A DNA stretch of 64,000 nucleotides from Gammaproteobacteria bacterium (lineage in GTDB: Bacteria; Pseudomonadota; Gammaproteobacteria; Pseudomonadales; Azotimanducaceae). The notes beneath the pieces are model-generated. The model saw only the letters and a list, made by a program, of their open reading frames with translations. It did not search any database and had not been told where the DNA came from. The stretch covers positions 203,658 to 267,657 of the forward strand of contig JAUIAV010000006.1 of assembly GCA_030425195.1 (NCBI GenBank), read 5' to 3'. Position 1 is the stretch's first letter. Every line of letters begins with the position of its first letter. Positions 29,774 to 38,726 of this stretch are shown here, in pieces. The position numbers and the translations under genes are program-made.

Positions 29774-30430
29774 ATGAGCAACCCTCTAGAGACCCTCGTT
29801 CTGGATGCCGATGGTGAAGCCGCCGGCACCGTCATCTGGCTGCATGGTCTGGGCGCGGATGCCCACGACTTCGAACCCATCGTTCCCATGCTCGACCTGG
29901 CGCGTCCGCTGAAGTTCGTGTTCCCCAATGCGCCCGTCCGGCCGGTCACCATCAACGCCGGCATGGAGATGCGCGCCTGGTACGACATCGATCCCGGTGC
30001 GCCGCTGGCCGGCGACGCGGACATCCGGGAATCCGCTGCGGCCATCGACGCACTGGTGGCCGACGAAGTCGCGCAGGGGACCGATACCGCCCGCATCACT
30101 CTGGCCGGGTTTTCCCAGGGCGGGGTCATCGCGCTGAAGACGGGGCTCAGGGCCGATCACCGGTTCGCCGGAATCATGGCGCTGTCCACCTACGTGCACG
30201 ACCACGAGCACCTGGCGGACGAGGTCAGCTTCGCCAGCATCGACACGCCGATTTTCATGGCCCATGGTCTCGCCGACCCCATGATTCCCATTGCCCGCGC
30301 GGTGACTTCCCGGGAAGCGCTCGCCGCGCTCAACTATCAGATCGAGTGGCACGAGTACGGCATGGGCCATCAGGTCTGTCCCGAGGAGATCGAGCACATC
30401 GCCGACTGGCTGAACAGGATCTACGCCTGA
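29774..30430 (+). CDS. Carboxylesterase/phospholipase of the alpha/beta-hydrolase fold
   Basis: A 218-residue serine hydrolase like Pseudomonas carboxylesterase II and human acyl-protein thioesterase. It has the oxyanion segment VIWLHGLGADAHDF, nucleophile GFSQGG, Asp in GLADPMIP and His in YGMGHQV. It hydrolyses short acyl esters or thioesters. The start at 29774 is required by the fold. There is no ribosome-binding site, and a TATACT hexamer ends only seven bases before the ATG, so the mRNA may be leaderless. Confidence 0.92.
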   Translation: MSNPLETLVLDADGEAAGTVIWLHGLGADAHDFEPIVPMLDLARPLKFVFPNAPVRPVTINAGMEMRAWYDIDPGAPLAGDADIRESAAAIDALVADEVAQGTDTARITLAGFSQGGVIALKTGLRADHRFAGIMALSTYVHDHEHLADEVSFASIDTPIFMAHGLADPMIPIARAVTSREALAALNYQIEWHEYGMGHQVCPEEIEHIADWLNRIYA

Positions 30431-30456
30431 GGGGCACAAGCGTGACCGGGTTCACA

Positions 30457-30490
30457 CTGTGGACAATCCAGCGCCGAATCCCGTCCACAG
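30457..30490. repeat. Inverted repeat between the esterase and a hypothetical gene
   Basis: CTGTGGAC (30457-30464) and GTCCACAG (30483-30490) are perfect 8-bp arms around 18 bases. There is no U-tract downstream. It could act as a transcript-end structure for the esterase gene or as an operator for the following gene. Confidence 0.4.
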
Positions 30491-30585
30491 AAGCGCCCTG
30501 AACCCCTAAACTCCGATCAGTCGGAAGTGACTCTTGCCGGCCCTGAGACCTTTTCACGGAAACGACGTGTCACATAAAGGATCAT

Positions 30586-31203
30586 GTGAGCATGGACGAA
30601 ACGCAGCAGATGGAGACCGATCTCCCGGAAAATCCGGACCTGGCCTGGGACCTGGACGATTTCAACAATCGTCAGCGGGCGATGGACTTCGTCATGCAGT
30701 TCGAGCACACGCTCTGCGTCTACTCCCCTTCCGTGCAGCAGCTCTACACCAACTACAACATGTATTTCCCGAAGGAGCTGCAGCGGAAGATGGTCATCCT
30801 GCCGGATCCCACCGCTTTCCACGACACCTTCTTCTACATCGACACCCGGGCCGTGGTGGCCACGGGTCTGTACATCATTCCGGGTGAGCTGATCGACAAG
30901 ACCGGACTGTTCCTTTCGAACGTCGCGGAAGACCGCAGCCTCGGCAACCGGCAGATTCCATTCGAAGCCGGCATGCGGGCCATCATGAAGAACCGTCCGC
31001 ACGACGACCCCTTCCTGCCCGTGCTCGCCAAGGGTGATCTGCGCAGCTTCGAGCAGTCCTGGCCGGTGATGCACCTGCATCGGGTGAAGCCTAAGGTGCT
31101 CGCCGAGATCTCCGATCTGGACCGGAACCAGCTTGGCAACGTGATCGAGGAGAAGCTAGAGTCGCTGTTCATCGAACAGCAGAAAGCGAGCGCATTCCTC
31201 TGA
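30586..31203 (+). CDS. Hypothetical protein of unknown function
   Basis: A 205-residue soluble, acidic protein with no signal peptide or membrane segment. Distinct patches are YTNYNMYFPKELQRKM, FHDTFFYIDTRAVVATGLYIIPGEL and a C-terminal amphipathic helix (LGNVIEEKLESLFIEQQ). It begins at a GTG (AAAGGA four bases upstream) or at an ATG two codons later with the same site at ten bases. I recognise no family. Its stop overlaps the next gene, which encodes a membrane protein, so the two probably act together. Confidence 0.75.
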   Translation: MSMDETQQMETDLPENPDLAWDLDDFNNRQRAMDFVMQFEHTLCVYSPSVQQLYTNYNMYFPKELQRKMVILPDPTAFHDTFFYIDTRAVVATGLYIIPGELIDKTGLFLSNVAEDRSLGNRQIPFEAGMRAIMKNRPHDDPFLPVLAKGDLRSFEQSWPVMHLHRVKPKVLAEISDLDRNQLGNVIEEKLESLFIEQQKASAFL

Positions 31204-32090
31204 GCGATCCCACCGCCGGTGACCTTCTCACGGCCCGGAGGCACGCGGCCCTCTGGCGGCGGCTGGTCATTACGCTGCTGGTCGTCATCCTGCTCGGACT
31301 GTCCTGGTCCGGCGTGCTGGAGCGGAACGCGGACGTGCGCCTGTCGGCCGTCCTGGAGCGGGCCCTCATCACTGCTGCCATAGCCCGGGGCCTGAACGGC
31401 GTCATCTCCGTCGCTCAGGGCACGGAAATCGCCATCCAGCCCATCGGGGTCGGTGTCACCATCACCGCCGGAGAGATTCTCGACCCGCTCAACGACCTGG
31501 TGGAGCGCTTCAGCTGGCTGGCGCTCGTCGCCTCAGCTTCTCTCGGCACCCAGCTGCTGCTCACCGACATCGCCACCGAACCCGCTCTCAATACGGGCGT
31601 GACCGTCCTGGCGGTGGTCTTTCTCGTTCTCCTCTGGTGGCCGGGGGCCGACCGACCGGCGGCCTGGCTGATGCGGGCGCTGGCATTCGCGCTCCTGATC
31701 CGCTTTCTGTTCACGGTGGTGAGTCTGACCGTCGGCTGGGTGGACGTCTGGGTGCTCGAGCAGCGCCAGCAGTCCGCCATGGCGGAACTGAATCTGGCCA
31801 GAGACGAGTTGGAAGCGCTGAAGACCGAGCCCGTGGTACCTCAGAGCACGACGGAGTCATCGATCCGTCAGCGCTTCGAATCCCTGGTGGACGAAGGCCG
31901 GCAGCTGCTGGACCTGGAAGCCCAGATCGGTGCCCTGCAGGAACGGACCGAATCGGCCATCGAGCACGTGCTGTCCCTGATCGTGCTGTTTCTCGTTCAG
32001 ACCCTGCTGGTGCCGATCGGCGCATTCTGGCTGGCCATTGCGGCCTTCAGGGCCTTTCTGACCTGGGCCAGAACCGGGCCTGGCGGCTGA
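31200..32090 (+). CDS. Hypothetical membrane protein with central coiled coil (apparent CTG start)
   Basis: The frame codes for a protein with hydrophobic helices near residues 22-38, 105-121, 132-149, 155-185 and 257-288 and a charged coiled-coil-like stretch at about 186-256. The first ATG/GTG/TTG in frame (GTG at 31314) would cut off the first helix, which is coded in the same frame. A CTG at 31200-31202 overlaps the preceding stop (CTGA) and gives 296 residues. No good ribosome-binding site precedes it, so translation would rely on coupling. The family is not recognised. Confidence 0.65.
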   Translation: MSDPTAGDLLTARRHAALWRRLVITLLVVILLGLSWSGVLERNADVRLSAVLERALITAAIARGLNGVISVAQGTEIAIQPIGVGVTITAGEILDPLNDLVERFSWLALVASASLGTQLLLTDIATEPALNTGVTVLAVVFLVLLWWPGADRPAAWLMRALAFALLIRFLFTVVSLTVGWVDVWVLEQRQQSAMAELNLARDELEALKTEPVVPQSTTESSIRQRFESLVDEGRQLLDLEAQIGALQERTESAIEHVLSLIVLFLVQTLLVPIGAFWLAIAAFRAFLTWARTGPGG

Positions 32091-32139
32091 ATGCCGATGC
32101 CTGCCCGAGGCCGGCAGAAAACGCCATGATTCAACGAAT

Positions 32140-32170
32140 TAGTGAAACAGGACCCCAGATTCACTAGAAT
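32140..32170 (+). promoter_or_regulatory. Putative argC promoter region with inverted repeat
   Basis: TAGTGAA (32140-32146) and TTCACTA (32160-32166) are perfect inverted arms with centres 20 bp apart. The right arm runs into a TAGAAT -10-like hexamer (32165-32170), 40 bp before the argC ATG. No convincing -35 is seen, so an operator at a regulated promoter is an inference. Confidence 0.4.
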
Positions 32171-32210
32171 CTCGCGCCCAGCGTATCGGGTTCCTGCCAC
32201 CTTAATTTAC

Positions 32211-33158
32211 ATGGCAACCGTATTCATCGACGGCCAGGCCGGCACAACCGGACTGGAAATCAGTCAGCGGCTTTCAGACCGCCCCGACATCGATCTTCTG
32301 ACGATCGAGGATGGCGTGCGCAAGGATCCGGCTGCACGTCGGGCGCTGATGGCCGAGGCCGATGTGACCATCCTCTGCCTCCCGGACGATGCGGCCGTGG
32401 AGGCGGTGGGTCTGGGCACCGGCAGCACCCGGTTCCTCGATGCCAGCACCGCGTACCGGACTGACCCCGCCTGGGTGTACGGCTGCCCGGAGCTCGCGCC
32501 TGGACAGCGGGATGCCATTGCCGGTTCCGATCGGGTATCGAATCCGGGCTGCTATCCCCAGGGCTTCATCCTGATGATCCGGCCGCTCCTGGAGGCCGGC
32601 ATTCTCTCGGAGGACGCACTGCTCAACGTATTCGGACTTTCCGGTTATTCCGGCGGCGGCCGGACCATGGTCGAGCGCTATCGGGCTTTCGATGCGCGGG
32701 AAGCTGACAGGCTCTGCGCGCGGCCATACGCCCTGACCCTGACCCACAAGCACCGCCCGGAAATGCAGACCTACACGGGGCTCGCGAAGGCACCGCTGTT
32801 CAGCCCCACGGTCGCCAACTATTACCGCGGCATGCTGATCGAGATTCCCCTGCACCGGGCGGCGCTGGCACAGGACGCCGGTGGGGCGGAAATCGGTGAG
32901 GTGCTGGCCCGGCGTTATGCGGGTGAACCGTTCATCGAAGTGCTCGGATTCCAGCCGGAATGCCAGCTCGACGGCGGCTATCTGGACGCCACCAGCACGA
33001 ACGGCTCGAACCGGATGCAGCTCATGGTGTTCGGCAACGACGACCAGTTTCTGCTGATCGCCCGCTACGACAACCTGGGTAAGGGTGCCTCCGGCGCGGC
33101 CGTGCAGAATCTGAATCTGATGCTCGGCCTCGAAGAAACCCTGGGACTGACCTCATGA
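32211..33158 (+). CDS. argC: N-acetyl-gamma-glutamyl-phosphate reductase, short type
   Basis: A 315-residue NADPH-dependent enzyme of arginine synthesis, of the shorter (type 2) subfamily. FIDGQAGTTG is the cofactor loop, NPGCYPQG holds the active-site Cys, and HKHRPEM carries the catalytic His region. It reduces N-acetylglutamyl-5-phosphate to the semialdehyde. The ATG at 32211 matches the family N-terminus. It opens a chain of plus-strand genes with 4-bp overlaps; no other arg gene is adjacent. Confidence 0.93.
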   Translation: MATVFIDGQAGTTGLEISQRLSDRPDIDLLTIEDGVRKDPAARRALMAEADVTILCLPDDAAVEAVGLGTGSTRFLDASTAYRTDPAWVYGCPELAPGQRDAIAGSDRVSNPGCYPQGFILMIRPLLEAGILSEDALLNVFGLSGYSGGGRTMVERYRAFDAREADRLCARPYALTLTHKHRPEMQTYTGLAKAPLFSPTVANYYRGMLIEIPLHRAALAQDAGGAEIGEVLARRYAGEPFIEVLGFQPECQLDGGYLDATSTNGSNRMQLMVFGNDDQFLLIARYDNLGKGASGAAVQNLNLMLGLEETLGLTS

Positions 33159-34432
33159 GACTGCAGGACCTCTCCAATGAAGACATCGCCGCTCTCCGGG
33201 CGCAACTCGAACGGGAGTTCGAACTGCAGAAAGGCAACCGCCTGTCGCTGGATCTCACCCGCGGGAAACCGGATGCGGACCAGCTGGATCTGTCGAACGG
33301 TCTGGAAGACACCATCGCCGGCAACTACATTGCCTCGGACGGCACCGACACCCGCAATTACGGCCATATCCGGGGGATTCCGGAAGCCCGAGCCCTGGGC
33401 GCGGACATCATGGAAGTGCCGGCCGATCGGGTGATCTGCTGGGGGAACTCCAGCCTGAGCCTGATGTACATCGCCGTGTCACTGCTCATGGAACGCGGCA
33501 TCTGGGGCGACGGCCGGCACTGGAGCTCGGATCCGGCACCCAGGCTGATCACGCCCGTGCCCGGCTACGACCGACACTTCGTCCTCACCGAGCGGCTGGG
33601 TCTCGGCATGGTCAATGTGGGCATCGACGAGGCGGGCCCCGACATGGAGGCCGTGCGGGAACTCGCCGCGAGCGACCCGGGCATCAAAGGCATCTGGTGC
33701 GTACCCAAGTATTCCAATCCCACCGGCTGCATCTACAGCGACGAAGTGGTCGCCGCTCTGGCCGAGCTGCCGAAGCAGGCAGCCGCCGAAGATTTCGTCG
33801 TGCTCTGGGACAACGCCTATGCAGTGCACGACTTCGAGTTTCCGCGAAAGCCGCTGGCGAATCTGCTCGCACTGGCGGAAACGGCAGGCACGGCCGACCA
33901 CATGCTGCTGTTCGCGTCCACCTCGAAGATCACCCACGCCAGCGCCGGCCTCGGCTTCGTGGCCGGCAGCGACGGAACGCTCGCTGCGCTGGAGGCACGG
34001 CTGAACGCCTCCAGTGTGGGCCCGGACAAGGTGAATCAGCTGCGGCATGCCCGATTCCTGAACGGCCGGGTCGAGGCGCACATGGCCGGGCACGCGGCTC
34101 TGGTGAAGCCGAAATTCGAGCTGGTTCAGCAGATCCTCGATGCAGAGCTCGCGGCGCTCGACATCGCCTCCTGGACCCGGCCGGAGGGCGGCTACTTCGT
34201 CTCTCTGGACGTGCGGGCCGGCCTGGCTGGACGCATTGGAGAGCTGGCCGCGGAAGCAGGCCTGGCTCTGACCCCGCCGGGTGCCACCTTTCCCTACCGG
34301 AAAGATCCCGAGGACCGAAACCTGAGAATCGCGCCTACCTTTGCCCGGCTCGACGACCTGAAAACCGCCATGGAAGTACTCACGCTCTGCGTGAAGATTG
34401 CGACCTTACAAGATGAGATGAACCGCCGGTGA
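33155..34432 (+). CDS. Class I aminotransferase, PF12897-type aspartate aminotransferase-like
   Basis: A 425-residue PLP enzyme. LTRGKPDADQLDLSNGL near the N-terminus, WGNSSLSLMY, VPKYSNPTG and the Schiff-base Lys in FASTSKITHASAGLGF match the Ic-type aspartate aminotransferase family (PF12897), distinct from AspC. It probably transfers amino groups between aspartate or alanine and 2-oxoacids. It overlaps argC by ATGA, so an amino-acid synthesis role is plausible. Confidence 0.88.
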   Translation: MRLQDLSNEDIAALRAQLEREFELQKGNRLSLDLTRGKPDADQLDLSNGLEDTIAGNYIASDGTDTRNYGHIRGIPEARALGADIMEVPADRVICWGNSSLSLMYIAVSLLMERGIWGDGRHWSSDPAPRLITPVPGYDRHFVLTERLGLGMVNVGIDEAGPDMEAVRELAASDPGIKGIWCVPKYSNPTGCIYSDEVVAALAELPKQAAAEDFVVLWDNAYAVHDFEFPRKPLANLLALAETAGTADHMLLFASTSKITHASAGLGFVAGSDGTLAALEARLNASSVGPDKVNQLRHARFLNGRVEAHMAGHAALVKPKFELVQQILDAELAALDIASWTRPEGGYFVSLDVRAGLAGRIGELAAEAGLALTPPGATFPYRKDPEDRNLRIAPTFARLDDLKTAMEVLTLCVKIATLQDEMNRR

Positions 34433-35691
34433 GTGAAGAAACAAGCGAACAGAAAGACGAAGAAGTGAGCGAGGCAGCGGGCCGGACGGAATCCGAGCCG
34501 GAACAGCCGGCCGAAGCCGAAGAAACGCCGCAGTATGCGTTCGCCGAATTTGCGCTGCCCAAGCCCCTGCTCGATGCGATCAGCGATCTCGAGTTCACCC
34601 ACTGCACGCCGATCCAGAGTGCCGTGCTGCCTGCAAGCCTGGCCGACTATGACGTGACCGGACAGGCCCAGACCGGTACCGGCAAAACGGCCGCCTTCCT
34701 CATCACCATCCTCACACGGCTCTGGGAGGATCCCGACACCGAACCCCGCGACCGGGGCAGCCCCCGGGCGCTGGTGCTGGCACCGACCCGTGAGCTGGCG
34801 CTACAGATCGAGTCCGACGCAGAAGATCTGGCCAAGTACATGGACGTGGGTATCCAGTGCGTGGTCGGCGGTATGGATTTTCAGAAGCAGCTCGATCGGA
34901 TCACGGGTGAAACCGTCCATATCCTGATCGCCACGCCCGGCCGGCTCATCGACTTCATCAACCGGCGCAAGATACGCCTGAAGGAAGTGGACATGCTCGT
35001 CATCGACGAGGCCGACCGGATGCTCGACATGGGTTTCATCCCCGATGTGCGCAAGATCGTCTATCAGACTCCGCACAAGCGGCAGCGCCAGACGCTGTTC
35101 TTCAGCGCCACCTTCAACGACGACGTGATGCGGCTGGCCAGGTCCTGGACGCTCGAGCCGGAGCACGTGGTCATCGCGCCGGAAACGGTTGCCACGGAGA
35201 CGGTCGATCAGCGCTTCTGGCTGATCAGCTCGGACAGGAAGGCCCATCTGCTGGCCGAGTTCCTCAGTCAGGTGAAGCCGTCCCGGGCACTCGTCTTCAC
35301 CAACCGCCGCGATCAGACCCACCAGCTGCAGCAGTATCTCAGCCGTCAGAACATCCGCTGTGAGGCGCTGGCCGGCGATGTCCCCCAGCGGAAGCGTCTG
35401 TCCACCCTGAACCGCTTCAAGGACGGCGAGATTCCCTACGTCGTGGCTACGGATGTGGCCGGGCGGGGGATTCACGTGGACGGCGTGACGCACGTGATCA
35501 ACTTCGATCTGCCCGAAGATCCGGAGGATTACGTGCACCGGATCGGCCGGACCGGCCGGGCGGGCGCGGAAGGCACCAGCATCAGCTTCATTTCCGAGGA
35601 CGATGCGTTCAATCTGCCGGCCATTGAGGAGTATCTCGGGCACAAGGTAGTCTGCACCCAACCGGATCAGGATTTCTCCAGCGCTCAATGA
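34429..35691 (+). CDS. DEAD-box RNA helicase, RhlB-like
   Basis: A 420-residue helicase: a low-complexity Glu-rich N-terminus (about 35 residues), then the Q motif, Walker A AQTGTGKT, PTRELA, DEAD box VIDEADRM, SAT (FFSATF) and HRIGRTGRAG. HVDGVTHVINFDLPEDPEDYVHRIG is most like RhlB, the degradosome helicase, but the usual basic C-terminal tail is missing. The GTG start overlaps the aminotransferase stop. Confidence 0.92.
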   Translation: MSEETSEQKDEEVSEAAGRTESEPEQPAEAEETPQYAFAEFALPKPLLDAISDLEFTHCTPIQSAVLPASLADYDVTGQAQTGTGKTAAFLITILTRLWEDPDTEPRDRGSPRALVLAPTRELALQIESDAEDLAKYMDVGIQCVVGGMDFQKQLDRITGETVHILIATPGRLIDFINRRKIRLKEVDMLVIDEADRMLDMGFIPDVRKIVYQTPHKRQRQTLFFSATFNDDVMRLARSWTLEPEHVVIAPETVATETVDQRFWLISSDRKAHLLAEFLSQVKPSRALVFTNRRDQTHQLQQYLSRQNIRCEALAGDVPQRKRLSTLNRFKDGEIPYVVATDVAGRGIHVDGVTHVINFDLPEDPEDYVHRIGRTGRAGAEGTSISFISEDDAFNLPAIEEYLGHKVVCTQPDQDFSSAQ

Positions 35692-36533
35692 GCCAGAACA
35701 CCCGCGCAGCACTCGTTCAGCTCTGCGCCACGACCGACGTAGCCGCCAACCTGGATACCGCGGAGGCCCTCGTCCGCGAAGGCCATGCCGGCGGCGCCGG
35801 TCTGATCCTCCTTCCGGAAGCCTTTGCGTACATCGGCCCTGACGCGGGCAAGCGGGAGATTCTGGAGCCCCTGGACGGCAGTGGTCCGAGCCCCATCCTG
35901 GACCGTTTCTCCAGCCTGGCTGCCGAGCTCGGCTCTGAGATCGTGCTGGGCGGCCACCACGAGCGACCGGACTCTCAGACGCCCGGGACGGAAGGAAAGA
36001 GCTTCAACACCTGCGTACACATCGGCGCAGACGGCAGCATCCTGGCGATCTACCGGAAAATTCATCTCTTCGACGTGTGCCTGGATGACGGTACCGAGCT
36101 CAGGGAGTCGGCCCGCACGCTCGCCGGCCGCGATGTGGTGGTCAGCCAGACCGGGTTCGGCACCCTGGGGCTGACCATCTGCTACGACCTGCGTTTTCCC
36201 TACCTGTATCAGAAACTCGTCGACCGCGGTGCCATCGCCGTCTCCGTGCCGTCCGCATTCACCGCGACCACGGGGGCCGCGCACTGGCACACCCTGCTCC
36301 GGGCCCGCGCCATAGAGGCGCAGTGCTACGTGATCGCGCCCGCTCAGCATGGCCGCCACAACGCAAAGCGCAGTTCCTACGGACACAGCCTGGTGATCGA
36401 TCCCTGGGGCGAGGTGATCGCCGAGCTCGAAGCCGGTGACGGGGTACTGCTGGCAGACATCGACCCGGCACGCGTGGATTCCGTGCGCCGGCAACTGCCC
36501 AGCCTCGAACACCGTCAGGACCTGAGCCCGTGA
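35688..36533 (+). CDS. Carbon-nitrogen hydrolase (Nit1-like, deaminated glutathione amidase type)
   Basis: A 281-residue nitrilase-superfamily protein. The Glu-Lys-Cys triad is visible: Glu in LLPEAFAY, Lys in IYRKIHLFDV, Cys in LTICYDLRFP. The context resembles Nit1/YbeM, which repair deaminated glutathione, rather than true nitrilases. It overlaps its neighbours by ATGA at the start and GTGA at the end. Confidence 0.9.
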   Translation: MSQNTRAALVQLCATTDVAANLDTAEALVREGHAGGAGLILLPEAFAYIGPDAGKREILEPLDGSGPSPILDRFSSLAAELGSEIVLGGHHERPDSQTPGTEGKSFNTCVHIGADGSILAIYRKIHLFDVCLDDGTELRESARTLAGRDVVVSQTGFGTLGLTICYDLRFPYLYQKLVDRGAIAVSVPSAFTATTGAAHWHTLLRARAIEAQCYVIAPAQHGRHNAKRSSYGHSLVIDPWGEVIAELEAGDGVLLADIDPARVDSVRRQLPSLEHRQDLSP

Positions 36534-37612
36534 GCTCGTCTACCCGGGTCCTGCTGACCCTCGCCGCCATCGTCGTCATCGCGGCCGGTCTCAAGGCAGC
36601 GGAAAACGTGGTGGTGGCCTTTCTGCTGTCCGCTTTCATCGCCACCATCGCGGCCCCACCGGTCTTCTGGCTCGAGCAGCGGAGGGTACCGCCGGCACTC
36701 GCGATCTCCGCCGTGATGGTGGCCATGGTGGGCGCGCTGCTCACCGTCGGCGCGCTGCTCGTTCAGTCCGGCAATGCCTTCACCGCCCGCCTGCCCTTCT
36801 ATCAGGAGCGCGTGGTCGACCTGGTGCGTCGTACCATCGAATGGCTCGCGGGGGTCGGCGTGGAGGTCAACACCGATCTGGTACTGAGCTACTTCAATCC
36901 CGGCATGGCCCTGGATCTCGCCGGTAATCTGCTGCGCAGCCTCGGCGGGGTCATGAGCGACAGCTTCTTCATCCTGCTCACGGTCATCTTCATCCTCGGC
37001 GAGGCCTCGAGCTTCCCCCGTAAGCTCCGCGAGGTCCTGAGCGATCCCGACTCGAGCATGCCGCTGTTCACCCGTTTCGCGGAAAGCGTGAACCGTTATA
37101 TCGGTATCAAGACGTCCACCAGTCTGGCCACCGGGCTGCTGGTGACGGGCACCCTGTGGGTCCTCGAGGTGGACTTCCCCGTTCTCTGGGGTCTGCTCGC
37201 CTTTCTGCTCAACTTCGTCCCCAACATCGGCTCCATCATCGCCGCGGTTCCGGCGGTGCTGCTGGCGCTGATCCAGCTCGGTCCCGGCAGCGCGCTGGCC
37301 GCCACAGGCGCATACCTCGCCATCAACATCATCATGGGCAACGTGATAGAGCCGAGATTCATGGGCAGAGGCCTCGGGCTGTCCACACTGGTCGTGTTTC
37401 TTTCTCTGGTGGTCTGGGGTGCCCTCCTCGGCCCCGTGGGCATGTTCCTGTCGGTCCCGCTCACGATGACGGCCAAGCTCGCTCTGGAAGCCAATCCGCA
37501 CACTCAATGGATCGCCGTGCTGCTGAGTCCCGCCGATGCTCCGGAGCTCGACGCCACTGCCGGGCCCGCGGAAGACGCGGAGAGCGTTGACGGGGCAACC
37601 GGTCAGGGCTGA
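36530..37612 (+). CDS. AI-2E family transporter (PerM/TqsA-like permease)
   Basis: A 360-residue membrane protein with about eight helices and the family motif FLLNFVPNIGSIIAAVPAVLLALIQLG followed by NVIEPRFMGRGLGLSTLVVFLSLVVWG. Members export or pass small molecules, including autoinducer-2 or Na+; the substrate here is unknown. The GTG start overlaps the nitrilase-like gene. The last 25 residues are an acidic tail. Confidence 0.9.
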   Translation: MSSSTRVLLTLAAIVVIAAGLKAAENVVVAFLLSAFIATIAAPPVFWLEQRRVPPALAISAVMVAMVGALLTVGALLVQSGNAFTARLPFYQERVVDLVRRTIEWLAGVGVEVNTDLVLSYFNPGMALDLAGNLLRSLGGVMSDSFFILLTVIFILGEASSFPRKLREVLSDPDSSMPLFTRFAESVNRYIGIKTSTSLATGLLVTGTLWVLEVDFPVLWGLLAFLLNFVPNIGSIIAAVPAVLLALIQLGPGSALAATGAYLAINIIMGNVIEPRFMGRGLGLSTLVVFLSLVVWGALLGPVGMFLSVPLTMTAKLALEANPHTQWIAVLLSPADAPELDATAGPAEDAESVDGATGQG

Positions 37613-37622
37613 GTATCCGCGG

Positions 37623-38708
37623 ATGAGCTACGAACGCGACAACATCCGTCAGATGACGGCGTACCAGTGGGGCGAGCAGCCGGAAACCGGAGATATTCTC
37701 AAGCTCAACACCAACGAGAATCCCTATCCTCCGAGCCCGGCAGTGCAACGCGCCCTGGACACCTTCACCGTCGATCAGCTGCGTCGCTACCCGCCGCCTA
37801 CCGCCGACGGTCTTCGGCACCGGCTGGCGGAGCTGCACGAGATCCGCACCGACAACATCGTGATCACCAACGGCGGCGACGAAGCGCTGCGCCTGGCGCT
37901 CACCACGTTCGTCGCCCCCGGCAGTGCCTTCGGAATGCTGGAGCCGAGTTACTCCCTGTATCCGGTGCTGGCGAACATTCAGGATGCGACGATCGTCAGG
38001 CAGGCACTGGACGAGAGCTGGGACCTGCCCCGGGACTTCGCACATCAGATGAACGAAGCGGGCGCCAACCTCTGCTGCATCGTCAATCCGCATGCGCCTT
38101 CCGGCACGCTGATTGATCCGGACCGGATCGGCCAGCTGGCCAGTGACCTGAACGGCGTGCTGCTGGTGGACGAGGCCTATGTGGATTTCGTCGACCCGGC
38201 GCTGCGCCACGATCTGGTCAGGCTCATCGACGCATTCGACAACCTGCTGCTGCTGCGCACCTTCAGCAAAGGCTACAGCCTAGCGGGGCTCAGGCTGGGA
38301 TATCTGCTCGGCGCTGCGGATCTGATCGATCCCATCCTCACCAAGACCCGGGACAGCTACAACGTGAACGGCATCAGCCAGCGCCTGGGTGAAGCCGCCA
38401 TCGGCGATCAGGCCTACGCGGAGGAAACCTGGCGGCGTGTCCGGACCGCCCGCCGGGCGCTGCGGGACAGACTGCTGGAACTGGGATTCGGCGTCGGCAT
38501 CTCGCAGACGAACTTTCTGCTGGCGGAGGTCCCTCTCGATGCACCGAAATCCGCGCAGGAAATCTACCAGGCGCTGAAGGAAGAAGGCATCCTGGTCCGC
38601 TACTTCAGCGGTTCCGCACTCGAGGACAAGCTCCGTATCACGGTCGGGACGGACCGGGAAAACGAACGTTTGACCAACGCGCTGGCCCGCCTGCTGGGGA
38701 GACTCTGA
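37623..38708 (+). CDS. hisC: Histidinol-phosphate aminotransferase
   Basis: A 361-residue PLP enzyme of histidine synthesis. LNTNENPYPPSP is the HisC signature, with NGGDEALRLAL, VDEAYVDF, the Schiff-base Lys in RTFSKGYSLAGLRLGY, and RITVGTDRENERL near the end. It converts imidazole-acetol phosphate to histidinol phosphate. The ATG at 37623 matches the family start. No other his gene is adjacent, and related aromatic or cobalamin-pathway aminotransferases share the fold, so the exact substrate has some doubt. Confidence 0.88.
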   Translation: MSYERDNIRQMTAYQWGEQPETGDILKLNTNENPYPPSPAVQRALDTFTVDQLRRYPPPTADGLRHRLAELHEIRTDNIVITNGGDEALRLALTTFVAPGSAFGMLEPSYSLYPVLANIQDATIVRQALDESWDLPRDFAHQMNEAGANLCCIVNPHAPSGTLIDPDRIGQLASDLNGVLLVDEAYVDFVDPALRHDLVRLIDAFDNLLLLRTFSKGYSLAGLRLGYLLGAADLIDPILTKTRDSYNVNGISQRLGEAAIGDQAYAEETWRRVRTARRALRDRLLELGFGVGISQTNFLLAEVPLDAPKSAQEIYQALKEEGILVRYFSGSALEDKLRITVGTDRENERLTNALARLLGRL

Positions 38709-38726
38709 ATTCCAGGGAGACGCTGA

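Noticed and set aside
30457..30490. DnaA boxes or replication origin
   Set aside because: The arms include TTGTCCACA-like 9-mers, but only two, in a perfect inverted pair, with no A/T-rich unwinding region and no dnaA/dnaN/gidA genes nearby.
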